Positions 34,233 through 43,424 of a stretch of 64,000 nt of DNA are shown in pieces (the stretch's first letter is position 1; each line of letters starts with the position of its first letter). Where the stretch lies: NCBI RefSeq assembly GCF_024494465.1, contig NZ_JAETXM010000007.1, forward strand, positions 1 through 64,000, given 5' to 3'. The translations under genes were made by a program, and so were the position numbers. Under the pieces are notes generated by a model. It was not told the origin of the DNA. It saw nothing but the letters and a program-made list of their open reading frames with translations, and ran no database searches. Origin of the DNA: Bacillus sp. V3B. Its GTDB lineage: Bacteria > Bacillota > Bacilli > Bacillales > Cytobacillaceae.

Positions 34233-34277
34233 AACAACACAACAGGCGGCTCTACATAAGGCTTTCCTTGTGTTTTT
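34233..34277 (+). terminator. Possible terminator after the thioesterase gene
   Basis: AACACAA and TTGTGTT arms flank about 30 bases and are followed by TTT. The stem is short, so support is moderate. Confidence 0.45.
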
Positions 34278-34405
34278 CCTCCCGAATACTTTTAGAAAAT
34301 TTCTGACCTGAAGAGTATCAATCAGTGATTCATCACTTTAGAAATCTATTGATCTTGTATTTTCCCTTCATAGGAAAATTTCAAAAAATGAAGTAGGAGT
34401 AAGAA

Positions 34406-34549
34406 ATGATGAAGAAACTTAGTGATAAAGATTTAATAGAGACATACAAGGCAGCACTAATAGTAGAGAATATGGCTAAAGACTTTATTGAACTTTTAAG
34501 AGAAGAATTAATTAAAAGGAGCTTATTTTCCAATTTTGGAGATTATTAA
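34406..34549 (+). CDS. sda: Sporulation inhibitor Sda
   Basis: A 47-aa helical-hairpin protein: MMKKLSDKDLIETYKAALIV, then KDFIELLREELIKRSL. This matches Sda (MxKLSDELLIESYFKA...DFIELIxxEIxRRSL), which binds the sporulation kinase KinA and blocks phosphorelay entry in response to replication stress. GTAGGAGTAAGAA precedes the ATG. A copy inside a catabolic or plasmid-like region is unusual and could delay sporulation in carriers. It supports a spore-forming host. Confidence 0.85.
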   Translation: MMKKLSDKDLIETYKAALIVENMAKDFIELLREELIKRSLFSNFGDY

Positions 34550-34588
34550 TTTTTAACTATTTTTAAGTAATAACTTGGGGGGTTCAAG

Positions 34589-36355
34589 TTGGAGAATAGA
34601 AATTATAGATGGAGCAACAATCAAATAAGAAATCATGTAGAGGTACTCGATGGAGTCATAAATCCTCATATTATCCTAAAAAACGCGACCTATTTAAATA
34701 CCTATTTGCAGCAATGGGTAGTTGCGAATATTTGGATATATGAAGATCGTATTGTTTATGTTGGAGAGAATCTTCCTGAAAACTTAAATGGATATGAGGT
34801 TATTAATTGTAAGGGGCAATATTTAGTACCTGGATATATTGAACCGCATGCTCACCCTTATCAGTTATACAATCCTCTTACATTAGCCAAACATGTGGGA
34901 CAATTCGGCACAACGACTTTCATTAGTGATAATATATTCTTTTTCCTTCAGCTCCCTACTAGAGCAGCCTTTGAATTATTGCATGAATTTAAGAACATTT
35001 CATCAAGCATGTACTGGTGGTGTCGCTTTGATGGACAAACCGAGTCGTCGAATCATCATGATATTTTTAATAATGAAGATGTAATTTCCTGGCTCCAACA
35101 TGAATTAGTGCTGCAAGGCGGAGAGCTAACGGCGTGGCCGAAATTATTAAATGGAGATAACCAAATGCTATCCTGGTTACAAGAGACAAGGAGATTACAT
35201 AAAAAAGTAGAAGGACATTTTCCAGGAGCTTCCGAACGGACTTTAGCAAAATTAATGTTAATGGGCACAGATTGCGATCATGAAGCCATGACAGGTCAAG
35301 AAGCGCTTACACGTTTAATACAGGGCTATACAGTATCTCTTAGACATTCATCTATTCGACCTGATTTAGAAATACTCTTAAAAGAATTAATAGAGTTAGG
35401 TGTTCAAAACTTTGATCGGTTTTTCTTTACCACTGACGGGTCACATCCATCCTTTTATGAAAACGGAATGACAGACGAACTGATAAAAATGGCGATTAAT
35501 CATGGGATATCATTAATGGATGCTTATCGTATGGCAAGTTATAATATCGCGCGGTATTATAATATGGAACATTTACATGGATCCATTGCTACAGGGAGAA
35601 TAGCGAATATAAATATTTTGGAGAGAAAAAATAACCCTACACCTATCAGTGTATTAGCAAAAGGGAAATGGATTAAGAGAGATGGAAAAGATAACGATGA
35701 TTCATCCTCCATCGATTGGAGCAAACATCAAATATCTCCTCTTCACTTTAAATGGACTTTACAAAAAGATGATTTGAGCTTTTCAACCTCAATTGGCATT
35801 AACCTAATAAATAATGTCATTACCAAACCGTATGAAAGTAGTATCGATTTAAGTAGGGATGAATTATCACTTGAGCATGATGAATGTTTTCTTATGCTGG
35901 TTGGGCGAGACGGATCTTGGAGAATAAATACAGTAGTGAAAGGGTTTGCTCAACATTTAGATGGATTTGCAAGTTCTTATTCGGGTACAGGAGACATCTT
36001 AATCATAGGAAAAAGAAAAACAGATATGCTCATTGCTTTTGAACGAATGCAAGCAATGGGTGGTGGTATAGTTTTGGCGGAAGAAAATCATATCTTACAC
36101 GAAATTCCTTTACCTTTAACGGGAATCATGTCTGATCTAGATATGGGATTTTTAATTAAAGATGAGAAAAAAATGATAGAGTTATTAAAAGAAAGAGGCT
36201 ATAAATATAACGACCCTGCCTTCACCTTATTATTCTTCTCTGCGACTCATTTACCATTTATTAGAGTGACTCCAAGTGGTTTATATGATATAAAAAATAG
36301 AAAGGTTTTAGTTACTCCAACAAAAAGGGAAATTACCAGATTTACTACGATTTAA
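34589..36355 (+). CDS. Adenine deaminase-like amidohydrolase (YerA type)
   Basis: A 588-aa amidohydrolase beginning at TTG 34589 after TTGGGGGGTTCAAG. The metal-site motif PGYIEPHAHPYQ, the carboxylate/His segments EGHFPGASERTLAKL and GTDCDHEAMTG, and TTDGSHPSF are those of AdeC/YerA adenine deaminases. The C-terminal half has the family's second domain (GGGIVLAEENHILHEIPLPL). It deaminates adenine or a related purine. No link to the neighbouring acyl-CoA pathway is evident. It is monocistronic between sda and sigL. Confidence 0.8.
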   Translation: MENRNYRWSNNQIRNHVEVLDGVINPHIILKNATYLNTYLQQWVVANIWIYEDRIVYVGENLPENLNGYEVINCKGQYLVPGYIEPHAHPYQLYNPLTLAKHVGQFGTTTFISDNIFFFLQLPTRAAFELLHEFKNISSSMYWWCRFDGQTESSNHHDIFNNEDVISWLQHELVLQGGELTAWPKLLNGDNQMLSWLQETRRLHKKVEGHFPGASERTLAKLMLMGTDCDHEAMTGQEALTRLIQGYTVSLRHSSIRPDLEILLKELIELGVQNFDRFFFTTDGSHPSFYENGMTDELIKMAINHGISLMDAYRMASYNIARYYNMEHLHGSIATGRIANINILERKNNPTPISVLAKGKWIKRDGKDNDDSSSIDWSKHQISPLHFKWTLQKDDLSFSTSIGINLINNVITKPYESSIDLSRDELSLEHDECFLMLVGRDGSWRINTVVKGFAQHLDGFASSYSGTGDILIIGKRKTDMLIAFERMQAMGGGIVLAEENHILHEIPLPLTGIMSDLDMGFLIKDEKKMIELLKERGYKYNDPAFTLLFFSATHLPFIRVTPSGLYDIKNRKVLVTPTKREITRFTTI

Positions 36356-36689
36356 CACAGCCAATTAGTAAAGGAAAGCGATATTTGAAAAAAATTAGTT
36401 GAACCAACCATTAGTTATCGGAAGATTTCCGGCTATCGTCAGGAATCTTTTCGCTTGCTTCGCATTGCTCCTATTACAATGGTATGAGAGATATTAGTAA
36501 AGTAGGGATCATCTATTTAACAGCTAAATGAATTGTTTTTTCTCAATTGTCGACAGGGCCTAACAATTACTAACAATTAAAGTAAGAAATCTCATAAAAC
36601 TCTATATTTATTGTAGAAAATAGGGTATTATAAAGATATATATTTATTATTCAGATAATTAACAAAATTTAGAATGATAGGTGAATAAT
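36356..36689. other. Intergenic region upstream of sigL
   Basis: 330 bp, AT-rich. TTGTCGACAG at 36547-36556 nearly repeats the palindrome TTGTCGACAA upstream of the CoA-transferase gene (60885-60894) and could be an operator or Spo0A-like box. A TATTATAAAG stretch near 36627 is a weak -10 candidate. No gene seen. Confidence 0.35.
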
Positions 36690-38006
36690 ATGCAATTAGG
36701 AATGGAATTAAAACAAACCCAGACATTAAAGGGAACATTGACACCTCAAGCGCTTCAATCCATTAATATGTTACAATATTCATCATTTGAATTAATCGAA
36801 TATATACAACAGGAAACAGTAGAAAATCCCCTGTTGGTTATAAAGGAAAAATCCAGTCATGATTTTACTGTGGGTAAAGAAAGAACATCATTCAGTTCCT
36901 ACAATAGGGAACAGGAATATGATCCTATTACACAATACTCTGATACTCATGTATCACTAGAAAGACATTTAATGGAACAAATTATGACTTTACCCGAAAT
37001 TACCTCTAAGGAGATCGAAATTTTTAAATTTTTAATTGGGAATTTAAATCGACATGGCTTTTTAGAAATAGAACCGGCAATCGCTGCAAAAATTATGTCT
37101 GTTTCATTGAAGGAAATGGACAATACCATTTCGGTTTTGCAATCGTTTGATCCTGTTGGTGTTGGTGCAAGAAATATCAAGGAAAGTTTGCTTATCCAAA
37201 TGCGTGTGCAAACAGATTATAATCAACTTGCTTATGTGATGGTTGAAAAACATTTGGAGGATATTGCTGAAAAAAAATTTCGAAAGATTACGAAAACGTA
37301 TGATGTAACTTTACAGGAAGTTCAAGAGGCAACTGATTATATTAAGACATTAAATCCACGGCCATGTAGCGAATTCAGCCATGAAATGACACAATATATT
37401 GTTCCTGACGTTATTGTTGAAAAAATAAATGAGGAATATATTATTATCGTAAATGATAGTATCATGCCACAGCTCGATATTAATCCAGTTTATAAAAATA
37501 ACGAAATCGATTCCGATAACGACTATGTTAAAAAGAAATTACAAGATGCAACAATGTTAATGAATGGAATGGAGCAGAGAAAGTATACCCTTTATAAGGT
37601 CACACAAGTCATTGTAAAAATGCAAGTGGATTTTTTCAAATATGGTGGGACAAAATTAAAACCAATGACTTTAAAGGATGTATCCAAACAACTCAGTTTT
37701 CATGAGTCAACGATCAGCCGTGCTACAAGTAATAAATATATTCAAACTCCGCACGGACTCTTTCATATAAAAAACTTGTTTACGACAGGGATTAGAAAAA
37801 ATAATAGTGTTGAAGCAGAGTCGTCTGTTTCAATAAAAGAAAAAATCAAAACTTTTATTAATGAGGAAGATAAAGAAAGTCCAATATCAGATCAAATGAT
37901 TGTCACATTATTACAGAAAGAAGGCATTCAAATTTCCCGTCGTACAGTTGCGAAATATCGGGAAGAAGCAGGAATACCGGGATCTTCAAAAAGAAGAAGA
38001 TATTAA
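36690..38006 (+). CDS. sigL: RNA polymerase sigma-54 factor
   Basis: Start ATG 36690 (MQLGMELKQTQTLKGTLTPQ) after AGGTG; GTG 36681 is less likely. The 438-aa protein shows region I (Gln/Leu-rich activator-contact segment with LQYSSFELIEYIQQETVENP), the core-binding domain, and the C-terminal DNA-binding part with an HTH (LKDVSKQLSFHESTISRATS) and the RpoN box SRRTVAKYREE at about 416-426. It directs RNA polymerase to the -24/-12 promoters. It sits 3 kb from five such promoters, and may be the only sigma-54 of the cell or a linked extra copy. A terminator follows. Confidence 0.95.
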   Translation: MQLGMELKQTQTLKGTLTPQALQSINMLQYSSFELIEYIQQETVENPLLVIKEKSSHDFTVGKERTSFSSYNREQEYDPITQYSDTHVSLERHLMEQIMTLPEITSKEIEIFKFLIGNLNRHGFLEIEPAIAAKIMSVSLKEMDNTISVLQSFDPVGVGARNIKESLLIQMRVQTDYNQLAYVMVEKHLEDIAEKKFRKITKTYDVTLQEVQEATDYIKTLNPRPCSEFSHEMTQYIVPDVIVEKINEEYIIIVNDSIMPQLDINPVYKNNEIDSDNDYVKKKLQDATMLMNGMEQRKYTLYKVTQVIVKMQVDFFKYGGTKLKPMTLKDVSKQLSFHESTISRATSNKYIQTPHGLFHIKNLFTTGIRKNNSVEAESSVSIKEKIKTFINEEDKESPISDQMIVTLLQKEGIQISRRTVAKYREEAGIPGSSKRRRY

Positions 38007-38134
38007 AAAGGAAGCTTTCATGAGTTGAACTGTTTATACTCAAGCAGTAATATAGCCTTACTGCTTATTTTGTTTGGTGGTAAATTAAAACTGTGAAGTC
38101 TTCAAACCTTTGTAAAAACGGAGTATTTGAGTAG

Positions 38135-38186
38135 AAAAAGCCAGTTATATCATTATTCTTATAATTTTGATATAACTGGCTTTTTT
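38135..38186 (+). terminator. Terminator after sigL
   Basis: AAAAAGCCAGTTATATCA pairs perfectly with TGATATAACTGGCTTTTTT around a 15-base loop. Confidence 0.88.
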
Positions 38187-38426
38187 ATTTTGCGAAGGTG
38201 GTTGTTTTTCTAGACAAAATGAACCGGGATAAAAGAAAAATGTCCAACAGAAGTAGAATTTTTAAAAAATAGCTGTCATAGAAAATAATATTACTCCTAC
38301 TACTCCGACAAGAGAAAATTATTTACGAAAAAAACTTTAAAAAAATCGTTTTATTTCATATAAAGAAAAGATTTTTTTGAGCGTATATTCAAGTAGAGGA
38401 GGTTGTATTTATTTTATTTTAAACAA

Positions 38427-38451
38427 TTCGTATAATATAAATTTTACGAAT
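38427..38451 (+). other. dif-like recombination site, + orientation
   Basis: A 25-bp site with arms TTCGTA and TACGAA around an AT-rich centre (ATAATATAA core). It matches the site at 39149-39173 at 23 of 25 positions in inverted orientation. Extended to 28 bp it shares about 19 positions with the Bacillus chromosomal dif consensus as I remember it. A XerS-like recombinase gene lies 0.8 kb downstream. Confidence 0.55.
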
Positions 38452-38640
38452 TATATTACAAAATAGAATAAATGTTTGTTATAATATAAATATTCATTAA
38501 TTAACCATTTGCTATACTGGAGCACATGCAGAGATTTGAACGAAACCCTAATGATGATCCTATGATTGTAGAAACGTGGATTTGACAATAATTAGTTTAC
38601 TTCTGTAACGGACTAATCTTTGAATGAAGAAGGTGTTGCA

Positions 38641-39024
38641 ATGATCGACTATATGAAATTTGATGTTATGTTGTTTGATGATGTTATAGCAAGTGTAGAC
38701 TTAAAACCCAATGGGAGCGACAAGCCATACGTCATCAACTATATTGAAGGCTTTAATAAGCAATTTTCACCTAATCCAGAGGGCTACATTACAAAAGATG
38801 AGTTGGAAAATTGGCTGAAGTGGCATGTGTTTCCCGAAACAAGAGTTAATGCTGATGAATTGCTTGCTGCACTTGGCTTAAATAGCTATAATCGATGGGC
38901 AATTATCCGTAAAACGCATGGTGTCATGGCTGATGATGAGATTTGGCTGCGTTTTAAAGGTGAGACTCTTAGACATAAGGATGTTTGTTTGCGGAAATAC
39001 CTTTATTATCCTGATGAGCAATAA
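38641..39024 (+). CDS. Hypothetical protein, 127 aa, between inverted dif-like sites
   Basis: Start ATG 38641 (MIDYMKFDVMLFDDVIASVD) after GAAGGTG; an earlier in-frame ATG at 38620 has no ribosome site. It is a compact acidic soluble protein with a Trp-rich middle (DELENWLKWHVFPETRVNAD) and a charged C-terminus with DDEIWLRFKGE. I recall similar plasmid or island proteins in Bacillus, but no function. Its position inside an inverted dif-like pair makes it the cargo of a possible Xer-mobile module, so a toxin-antitoxin or stability role is worth considering. Confidence 0.6.
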   Translation: MIDYMKFDVMLFDDVIASVDLKPNGSDKPYVINYIEGFNKQFSPNPEGYITKDELENWLKWHVFPETRVNADELLAALGLNSYNRWAIIRKTHGVMADDEIWLRFKGETLRHKDVCLRKYLYYPDEQ

Positions 39025-39148
39025 AAAAGAAGTGAAAATCGTATCCCTTGAAAAGTGAATGTTTGTTCAGCATATGTATTCCCCCTTCTCTTTAAGTCAG
39101 GGATTGAACTTTCTATATAACTTTACGATAATTATATTATGATAAACT

Positions 39149-39173
39149 ATTCGTAAAAATTGTATTATACGAA
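39149..39173 (-). other. dif-like recombination site, inverted orientation
   Basis: The reverse complement of this 25-bp site differs from 38427-38451 only at positions 12 and 15. The palindromic arms TTCGTA/TACGAA are fully conserved. It lies 107 bp upstream of the XerS-like gene. Confidence 0.55.
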
Positions 39174-39279
39174 CACTTGTTCCTTCATGGTGAATATCTT
39201 CTGCTCCCCGCTATCCTAATGGAACCGGTGTAAGTCCCTCTTGTATTCAGCCAAAGAGTAATTAATACGAGGTGTTAAA

Positions 39280-40398
39280 ATGGCAATAACCAAACAACAT
39301 GAATATTACGAAAAACGATTGGAATCATTACTAAAGGAAATGCCTTTCTTTGTAGTGAAATATGCGGATGATAAATTAGATATCCGCTCCCCCCTTACCT
39401 TATATAACTATGTACGGGATTATAAGGAGTTTTTCCAGTGGTTAATGGCTGAAGGGATTGTGGAGTGTGAAAGTATGAAAGAAATCGATGTAGAGCCCTT
39501 AGCAACCCTTTCTCTTGATGATGCCAATAATTACTTTAAGTTTGTTGCTCGTAAAAAGTATAAAGTGTCTAAAAAGGAGGATGAAACCAAACAAATTGAT
39601 ACGAAAACAGTTAATCGTCATAAGTCCTCCCTTCGCTCTCTTTTTAAGTATTTAACGGTTGAATCAGAAGTGAAATCCGGAAAGCCTTATTTTGAAAGAA
39701 ATGTAATGGCTAAGATCCCAATCAAGAAAGTGACGGAAACGTTTAATGAACGTGCCAGTAAAATCACTGAAAAGATTTTCATTGAGGATGCAGACATAGA
39801 CTTTTTAGAGTATGTGCAACATGAATATGTTGCCTCCCTCTCCCCAGCTCAAAAGAGATATTATCAGCGCGATAAAGAACGTGATTTTGCGATCCTTTCC
39901 CTCTTTTTAGGAACGGGTATTAGGGTAAATGAATTGACCAGTTTACGCATTAAGGATATTGATTTTAGTTCAAAAGAAATAAGGGTTATTCGAAAAGGTG
40001 GCAAAAAGGATACTGTATCTGTTACCCCTTCTTCTCTAGAGGACGTACACCGTTATTTAGCGGTCAGAAAGGAAAAGTATAAAGCTGGTGATGGAGAAAA
40101 CGAATTTGTGTTTGTGAAGCATTACAATGGGCTAACTGACCCTCTTAGCAACCGTGCTGTGGAAGACATTGTATATAAATATACCAAATCGTTTGATAAA
40201 CGAATGTCCCCCCATAAGCTTCGCCACACTTATGCAACCAATTTAGCGGAACAAACTGGTGGTGACATACCACTAATTATGAATCAACTCGGTCATACTC
40301 AATCTGATATCTCTCTCCTTTACATTAACACAACGAAGGAAAAACAGCGTAAGGCTGCAGAATTATTAGATCAGCGTAGAAATAAAAAAACAGATTAA
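39280..40398 (+). CDS. xerS: Tyrosine recombinase, XerS-like
   Basis: A 372-aa integrase-family recombinase with an N-terminal SAM-like DNA-binding domain (SPLTLYNYVRDYKEFFQWLM). The catalytic domain shows the first Arg in LFLGTGIRVNELTSL, the Lys in RVIRKGGKKDT, HKLRHTYATNLA (H-x-x-R), the second His in QLGHTQSDISLLYI, and the nucleophile Tyr in that last segment. It resembles single-subunit XerS of firmicutes and their plasmids. A strand of AGGTG precedes ATG 39280. It likely acts at the nearby dif-like sites. Confidence 0.88.
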   Translation: MAITKQHEYYEKRLESLLKEMPFFVVKYADDKLDIRSPLTLYNYVRDYKEFFQWLMAEGIVECESMKEIDVEPLATLSLDDANNYFKFVARKKYKVSKKEDETKQIDTKTVNRHKSSLRSLFKYLTVESEVKSGKPYFERNVMAKIPIKKVTETFNERASKITEKIFIEDADIDFLEYVQHEYVASLSPAQKRYYQRDKERDFAILSLFLGTGIRVNELTSLRIKDIDFSSKEIRVIRKGGKKDTVSVTPSSLEDVHRYLAVRKEKYKAGDGENEFVFVKHYNGLTDPLSNRAVEDIVYKYTKSFDKRMSPHKLRHTYATNLAEQTGGDIPLIMNQLGHTQSDISLLYINTTKEKQRKAAELLDQRRNKKTD

Positions 40399-40436
40399 AA
40401 AGCTTTTGTTACATTTTTATACAAGCTTTTTCTTTT
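40398..40436 (+). terminator. Terminator after xerS
   Basis: AAAAAGCTT pairs with AAGCTTTTT around an AT-rich loop, with further T residues after it. Confidence 0.65.
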
Positions 40437-40600
40437 GGTCCGTTTATCAAGGTTTATAGCGTTAATTTAATCAAACTTTATTCTAAATCTATAAAACTCC
40501 CTAAAAAATTCATATAAACAGTCTTGTGGCTGGTGTGCGGTCTTTCCTGGGGCCGGTTCTTTCCTTTTGTTTCGGAAGGTTACGAAGGGCTGCGTCTGCT

Positions 40601-40747
40601 TTATTTTTTGTGTGGTCTATAAAACTCGACCGGCTTTGCGTTAGGGGCCTTTATAATACGCACACCACCGTTTTCACTGTCGCTGTCGAGCTGCCATTTT
40701 TCGTGAATGATCAATTGTTTTTTACCCGAGTCCTTTTGGTTTTTCAT
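40601..40747 (-). CDS. Small basic protein, 48 aa
   Basis: Read on the - strand, ATG at 40747 follows AAAAAAGGAGCAATAAGGCA. The product starts MKNQKDSGKKQLIIHEKWQL, contains DSDSENGG, and ends KAPNAKPVEFYRPHKK. It is unusually GC-rich for the window, as is the flanking sequence, so it may have come from elsewhere. No family recognised. The + strand frame across the same bases has poor composition and no ribosome site. Confidence 0.45.
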   Translation of the reverse strand: MKNQKDSGKKQLIIHEKWQLDSDSENGGVRIIKAPNAKPVEFYRPHKK

Positions 40748-40970
40748 TGCCTTATTGCTCCTTTTTTCCTTAGTTCGGTTTGGATCTCTTAAGAGAAACT
40801 TGTCGTTGTCACACCAGTCTAATGTAAATAGTGACCAAATGGACGAACCACCTTTATATGAGTGTTAACTTTCTTGGCTCTAAACAGAAGAAAGAATAAG
40901 AATAAAAATATTAAAAATAAGACAAAAAAACCGCTAACCATTGTATGGTAGCAGCAAATTAATGAAGATG

Positions 40971-41340
40971 TTATTCAGTTATACTAATTCCAGTTGGAGT
41001 CTCACCGACTTCTAGCGTTTCAATGACTTTATTTTGCTCTGTATCTATTACACTGACTATATCTTCAAACATATTGGTTACATAGACGCGTTTATTATCT
41101 GGACTAGAAACCACTCCATGCGAACCTTTTCCAGTTTCGATTGTAGCTATTACTTTCCTCCGCTGTGAAATAATATTGGGATTTTTGTTCTTCAACTGCT
41201 TCTACCTCATTGTTTTCAGCTTCAGAAGCAGACTCCTTCTCCTTACTCACATCTTCAGGTGAAGTGCCAGAACTACAACCAGCAAGTATCACTCCCAAAA
41301 CTAATAGTAATGTATATAAACTCCATTTTACTTTACTCAT
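40971..41340 (-). pseudogene. YncE-type beta-propeller lipoprotein, frameshifted and internally deleted
   Basis: From ATG 41340 (after AGGAGGGACTTTAC) a lipoprotein leader MSKVKWSLYTLLLVLGVILAGC is clear, followed by a Glu-rich linker. The frame then shifts near 41165. The other frame continues with NIISQRRKVIATIETGKGSH and YVTN-type repeat elements (RVYVTNMFEDIVSVIDTEQN) to a stop at 40971. A whole YVTN propeller has several more blades, so most of the domain is deleted. It was perhaps related to copper or redox functions of the adjacent multicopper oxidase. Confidence 0.7.
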
Positions 41341-41518
41341 GTAAAGTCCCTCCTGTAAAAAATCTAAGGTAATCATAATAACCCAATCCAACTTAAACTG
41401 TGATTTGCTTCACTTAATCAAAAAAAGGAGGGAAAAATAGTACAATTTCTTGAAATTCATTAAAACTGCAAATTTATTTACTATGATGTGTTAGAAAAAT
41501 CACAGGAGGTATCCTAAT

Positions 41519-43195
41519 ATGAAATTTAAACTAGTTGCATTATTATCCTTTGCCATTCTTTTCCTTGCAGCATGTTCCTCAACACAGGATGGGGATGTGA
41601 GCAACAAAGAAAGTGAGAAAACGGAAGAAGCCACTACAAATACTTCTGAGGTTAATCAAGATGGTAAGGGACTACAGACGACAAGTTTCGAAACGCTGAC
41701 AGGAAATGAATTTAATATTGTTGCAAAAGAAGCTATCCATCAGCTAAATGATGAAGTCAGTGTTAACGCCCTGACATTTAACGGTTCTGTACCGGGATCT
41801 CAAATTCGTGTAACAGCAGGAGAAAAAGTCAAAATCAACTTAAAAAATGAACTTTCCGATCCTGTCACAATTCACTGGCATGGCATTAGAGTTCCAAATG
41901 AGATGGATGGCATTCCAGGTGTGACGCAAAATGCTGTTCAGCCTGGTGAGAGTTTTACTTATGAATTTATACCAACTGATCCAGGAACTTATATGTACCA
42001 TACACACCAAAATGCGGTAGAAGAAATGGATAAAGGGCTTTATGGCTCATTTATTGTTGAACCAAAGGAAGAAACATATGACCGCGATTATACAATGATA
42101 CTTGACGAATGGATGAGCGCACCAGAAGAAGAACAGACCGAATCCCAAATGGAAGGTATGGATCACAGCAATATAAGTTCTACTAATAATATAAATGAAG
42201 AAAGCGATTCAGATAAGAACGGAATGGAAAATATGGACCATGGTAACATGGAAGGTATGAGCATGGATTCTGATGAAACTGCAGAGAGTGAGTCAGAATC
42301 CATGAACATAAATGGCATGGGCCATGATATGAGTGCATATGATATTTTCACTATAAATGGAAAAAGTGGTGACAACATTGAACCATTAATGGTAAAAGAA
42401 GGGGAAAAGGTAAGAATCCGTCTTATAAATGTCGGATATATGTCACATGAACTCCACCTACATGGCCATGACTTTAAAATCGCTGCGATTGATGGACAAG
42501 AATTAAATGAACCTCAGGAACTGAAGGATCAAGTTATCGCGATTGCTCCAGGTGAACGTTATGATATTGAATTCACTGCCGATAATCCTGGCGAATGGTT
42601 TATTGAGTGCCACGGGGATATGGAAGGTACAGATGGGATGAAAACAACGATTCAATATGAAAGGATAACTGAATCAAAAGATAAATCCAACCAAGATAAA
42701 GAATTACCTGAATTCACCTTTACTAATTATGGCGGTTCGAAAGAAGGGAAATTCACTTTAAATCAAGACTATGATGTAGAATATACGATGGACCTTAATA
42801 CAGCCATGCAGGGCGAAGAGATGGTCTATACGATAAATGATAAAACCTTCCCCAATACAAACAATATTAACGTTAAGGAAGGGGATTTTGTTAAAGTAAA
42901 TCTGGTTAACAATTCAATGATGGATGATCATCCAATGCATTTACATGGACACTTTTTCCAAGTTCTAAGTAAAAACGGTAAACCGATTGAAGGATCACCA
43001 ATCATCAAAGATACCATTAACCTGAAACCAGGGGATGAGTATGTTGTTGCCTTTAAAGCTGATAATCCTGGAAACTGGCTTTTCCACTGTCATGACCTCC
43101 ACCACGCAACTGCCGGAATGGTGAACATGGTCAAATATGATGGATTTAAGCCGAATTTCATACCGGATCCTAACGCAAATAATAAACCAGAGTAA
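41519..43195 (+). CDS. Multicopper oxidase lipoprotein with Met/His-rich insert
   Basis: 558 aa. The lipoprotein signal is MKFKLVALLSFAILFLAACS (Cys about 19). Copper-site motifs occur in order: VTIHWHGIRVP, GTYMYHTHQNA, then MHLHGHFFQV and NWLFHCHDLHHATAGM, giving type 1, 2 and 3 sites. A Met/His/Asp-rich loop (MDHGNMEGMSMDSDE, about residues 240-260) is like Cu(I)-binding inserts of CueO-type cuprous oxidases. It probably acts outside the membrane in copper tolerance. AGGAGG precedes the ATG. It is divergent from the damaged propeller lipoprotein gene. Confidence 0.9.
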   Translation: MKFKLVALLSFAILFLAACSSTQDGDVSNKESEKTEEATTNTSEVNQDGKGLQTTSFETLTGNEFNIVAKEAIHQLNDEVSVNALTFNGSVPGSQIRVTAGEKVKINLKNELSDPVTIHWHGIRVPNEMDGIPGVTQNAVQPGESFTYEFIPTDPGTYMYHTHQNAVEEMDKGLYGSFIVEPKEETYDRDYTMILDEWMSAPEEEQTESQMEGMDHSNISSTNNINEESDSDKNGMENMDHGNMEGMSMDSDETAESESESMNINGMGHDMSAYDIFTINGKSGDNIEPLMVKEGEKVRIRLINVGYMSHELHLHGHDFKIAAIDGQELNEPQELKDQVIAIAPGERYDIEFTADNPGEWFIECHGDMEGTDGMKTTIQYERITESKDKSNQDKELPEFTFTNYGGSKEGKFTLNQDYDVEYTMDLNTAMQGEEMVYTINDKTFPNTNNINVKEGDFVKVNLVNNSMMDDHPMHLHGHFFQVLSKNGKPIEGSPIIKDTINLKPGDEYVVAFKADNPGNWLFHCHDLHHATAGMVNMVKYDGFKPNFIPDPNANNKPE

Positions 43196-43310
43196 ATCTT
43201 TTACTAACCCTATAATATTTCATCACAAAAATGCGGCCTTATCCTTAGACTGCATTTTTACTTTCCCGAAATCACATTATAGAAATCTAGCTGGGGTTCA
43301 AGGGATCATT

Positions 43311-43352
43311 ATAGAAAAATGGAGTGTGATATCTTCCACACTCCGTTTCTAT
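43311..43352. terminator. Bidirectional terminator between convergent genes
   Basis: GGAGTGTG/CACACTCC stem with extended ATAGAAA/TTTCTAT flanks, between the oxidase gene and the - strand lipoprotein gene. Confidence 0.7.
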
Positions 43353-43424
43353 GATGTCCAAATGCTAGGTTTCTCATTTTCATTTAACACTACACAAATA
43401 TGGTTGCCTTTAAACAGGTTTGTA

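Noticed and set aside
40526-40792. + strand open frame of 88 codons
   Set aside because: Composition is unlike protein and it has no ribosome site; the - strand small gene at 40601-40747 explains the region better.
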